From Streptomyces venezuelae (GTDB lineage Bacteria > Actinomycetota > Actinomycetes > Streptomycetales > Streptomycetaceae), in NCBI RefSeq assembly GCF_008642375.1, contig NZ_CP029194.1, positions 3,658,001 through 3,722,000 on the forward strand: a DNA stretch of 64,000 nucleotides. Direction: 5' to 3'. The notes beneath the pieces are model-generated. The model was not told the origin of the DNA. It searched no databases and saw nothing but the letters and a program-made list of their open reading frames with translations. The position numbers and the translations under genes were made by a program. Positions within the stretch are counted from its first letter, which is position 1. Each line of letters begins with the position of its first letter. Positions 60,965 to 64,000 of this stretch are shown piece by piece.

Positions 60965-62136
60965 CCGGCCCGAGCGCGGCGGGTCAGCCGCCGCTCCCCC
61001 ACCGCGCCGACCGCGACGAGCAGCAGGGTCAGGACGACGCCGTAGAGGATCGCCGTCGACGGGGCCACCACCTTGAGCAGGCCGCCCGCGAGGGCGCCGC
61101 TCGCCGCGTAACCGGCGCCGACGGCCGCGTACATGACCGAGTACCCGGCGGCGAGCGCGGACGGCGGGAAGATCTGCCGCAGCGCGAGGTTGCGGCTGAG
61201 GGCGGCGGGGGCCTGGAGGAGTCCGGCGACGACCAGGACGGCGCCGATGGCGGCGGCCCAGGGCAGGAGGGCGACGAGCGCGACGCCCGCGGTCACCGCG
61301 AGGACCAGGACGACGGACTGGACGAGCAGCGCACCCGGCCAGCGGCCTCGCAGGCCGTAGACGAACGCGCCGACCGCCGAGCCGATCGAGAATCCGGCGA
61401 GGATCGGGCCCGCCCAGCCGATGGCGATCCCGCGCTGTTCGAGCAGGGCGGGCAGGATCAGTTCGGCGAGCGCGAGCAGGGAGAGCCCGGCGGCCCCGAG
61501 GACGTACACGGGCCAGGCCCGCAGCAGCGCCCGCCGCTCCGGGGCCCCCTTCGTCCGCTCCCCGGTGGTCCAGCCGGCCGGCAGCAGCCACAGCCCGGCC
61601 ACCGACAGCCCCATCAGGACCGCCTGGAGCAGCAGCGGTACGGCGGGACCCGCGCCGAGCGCGAGACCGGTGGCGAGCGCGGGCGCGGCGGCCCAGACAC
61701 CGAAGGTCAGCATCGTCTCCATGCTCATCGCCTGCGTGACGGCCCGCTCCGGGACCATGCCGGTCAGGAGGGCGCGCAGCCCGCCGGGCACGGCGGCGGG
61801 TCCGGCGCCCGCGAGCAGCGCGAAGGCGGAGAGGACGACGGGGTGCGCACCGGGTGCGAGCCCGAGCCCGGCGAACCCGGCGGTGCCGAAGGCCAGTCCG
61901 GCGGCGAGCTGCGGCCGGGCGCGCTCGGCGTTCATGCGCATACCGAGGACGGGCGCGGCGACGATCTCCCCGAGGACGTACACGGCGGCGACGACCGCCC
62001 CCAGCGTGTAGCCCCCGGGCCGCTCGCGCACGAGGAAGACGAGCGCGAGCGGCGCCATGGCGACGGGCAGCCGCCCGGCGGCGGTGACGGCGCACCAGGC
62101 GAGGACGGGGCGGGTGGCGAGCTCGCGGTAGGACAT
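60817..62136 (-). CDS. MFS transporter
   Basis: 439 residues, 12 predicted helices; no substrate evident. It starts MSYRELATRPV at 62136 without a ribosome site; a leaderless start is possible. The frame is open further upstream as shadow. The last ~50 codons read a repetitive Val/Ser/Pro/Asp tail that overlaps the GlxA-type gene, so the true 3' end is uncertain. Confidence 0.82.
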   Translation of the reverse strand: MSYRELATRPVLAWCAVTAAGRLPVAMAPLALVFLVRERPGGYTLGAVVAAVYVLGEIVAAPVLGMRMNAERARPQLAAGLAFGTAGFAGLGLAPGAHPVVLSAFALLAGAGPAAVPGGLRALLTGMVPERAVTQAMSMETMLTFGVWAAAPALATGLALGAGPAVPLLLQAVLMGLSVAGLWLLPAGWTTGERTKGAPERRALLRAWPVYVLGAAGLSLLALAELILPALLEQRGIAIGWAGPILAGFSIGSAVGAFVYGLRGRWPGALLVQSVVLVLAVTAGVALVALLPWAAAIGAVLVVAGLLQAPAALSRNLALRQIFPPSALAAGYSVMYAAVGAGYAASGALAGGLLKVVAPSTAILYGVVLTLLLVAVGAVGERRLTRRARAGQEAAAPGAPVVAEVSVVSDPPVVPDPPVVSDAPVVSDGSGGEERKVRR

Positions 62137-62180
62137 GGCCACGACCGTAACCGTCAGGCGGTCCTGTCCCCAGGGGATTA

Positions 62181-62234
62181 CCGCCCTCCTCGTCCTCCTC
62201 GCCTCCTCCCCCCTCCTCGCCTCCTCTCCCGTCC
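62181..62234 (+). repeat. Pyrimidine-rich CCTCCTCG-type tract
   Basis: About 54 bp of imperfect CCTCCTC(G) units between the MFS start and the alcohol dehydrogenase stop. No gene. Confidence 0.6.
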
Positions 62235-62237
62235 GGC

Positions 62238-63289
<1,052 letters not shown>

Positions 63290-63293
<4 letters not shown>

Positions 63294-64000
63294 GACCCGC
63301 TCCTCTTGTCCGTGTTGGGGCGCTCGCCGGCCGCCGCGGCCCTGGCCATCTCCTCGAGCCGTTCCAGCATCGGCATGGGGTCCGTCCCCACCGTCCCCGG
63401 CAGGAAGTCCGCGATCCGCTCCGGGGTCCAGCCGCCGCCCTCCGCGTACCCGGCCCGCAGCTCCCTCGGCTGCGCCCAGACCGCGATCTTCGGGCCGGCG
63501 ATCGTGTACACCTGGCCGGTGATCCTCTCCGCCCTGGCCCGCTCCGAGAGCAGGTAGACGACGAGCGCGGCCACGTCCTCCGGTTCGCCGATCTCCTTCA
63601 GCTCCATGGGGACGTTGGCGGACATCCGGGTCCTGGCCACGGGCGCGACCGCGTTCGCGGTGACCCCGTACTTGTGGAGTCCGAGGGCGGCGCTGCGTAC
63701 GAGCGAGATGATCCCGCCCTTCGCCGCCGAGTAGTTGGCCTGTGCGACGGAGCCCTGGTGGTTGCCGCTGGTGAAGCCGATCAGGGTCCCCGTACCCTGC
63801 TTGCGCATCACGGCCGAGGCCGCGCGGAAGACCGTGAAGGTGCCCTTCAGATGGGTGGCGACGACCGGGTCCCACTCCTCCTCGGCCATGTTGAAGAGCA
63901 TCCGCTCGCGCAGGATGCCCGCCACGCACACGACGCCGTCGATCCTCCCGTACTCGGCGAGCGCGATGTCCACGACGCGCTGTCCGCCCGCCATCGTCGA
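63290..64000 (-). CDS. SDR-family oxidoreductase (partial, N-terminus missing)
   Basis: The last ~236 residues are present; the N-terminal Rossmann part is beyond the right edge. The catalytic Ser (FTSGN) and YSAAK motif are visible. The sequence resembles (3R)-hydroxyacyl-CoA-dehydrogenase-like SDRs (AGILRERMLFNMAEEEWD). A C-terminal ~50-residue extension (WAQPRELRAG to NTDKRSGS) follows. It is coupled to the alcohol dehydrogenase. Confidence 0.88.

Overview
The window is about 72% GC, dense in genes, with GTG and TTG starts and gene families typical of Streptomyces: a 14-gene nuo operon, futalosine-route menaquinone genes, a subtilisin-inhibitor gene, ECF sigma and Ser/Thr kinase genes, and a WhiJ-type regulator cassette. 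I read it as chromosomal DNA of a Streptomyces or close relative. I found no tRNA, rRNA, CRISPR array, insertion sequence or phage module.

1-15.0 kb (minus strand): complex I operon nuoA to nuoN, with most genes overlapping by 4 bp. nuoN runs off the left edge. A Rex-like operator lies 68 bp upstream of nuoA. 15.0-16.5 kb: long leader and gene of a secreted NlpC/P60 cell-wall hydrolase. 16.6-24.4 kb: menaquinone block (geranylgeranyl reductase, menG methyltransferase, mqnC, mqnA and an imidazolonepropionase-like partner), interrupted by a coupled pair encoding a secreted I36-type inhibitor and a phosphodiester glycosidase. Complex I and menaquinone biosynthesis together supply the NADH-to-menaquinone arm of respiration.

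24.5-27.7 kb: cold-shock gene with a terminator-like leader, M23 endopeptidase, DUF1992/mycothiol-transferase-like pair, and a Clp-N/HTH pair under a consensus promoter carrying two operators. 27.8-40.6 kb: the most distinctive region. It holds four intact tandem paralogues of a large, probably Tat-exported FG-GAP/VCBS-repeat protein, all starting with TTG, and a fifth wrecked copy. They have structured leaders, and one intergenic space folds into a perfect three-way junction. Among them sit a lipoprotein, a decayed WhiJ-type cassette (ATPase, XRE, DUF397) and a subtilisin inhibitor with an unusual reactive site.

40.6-46.7 kb: HAD hydrolase, DUF3995/ECF sigma/SRPBCC operon, alpha/beta hydrolase and DUF4097 pair, and a receptor-like Ser/Thr kinase. 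46.8-64 kb: accessory lipid-like metabolism (DUF35 OB-fold, DoxX, flavin monooxygenase, ADP-forming acyl-CoA synthetase, enoyl-CoA hydratase/isomerase, flavin reductase, Zn-alcohol dehydrogenase, SDR) with four MFS transporters and a GlxA-type regulator. A shared palindrome CTGAC-N5-GTCAG precedes three separate transcription units here and suggests one scattered TetR-type regulon.
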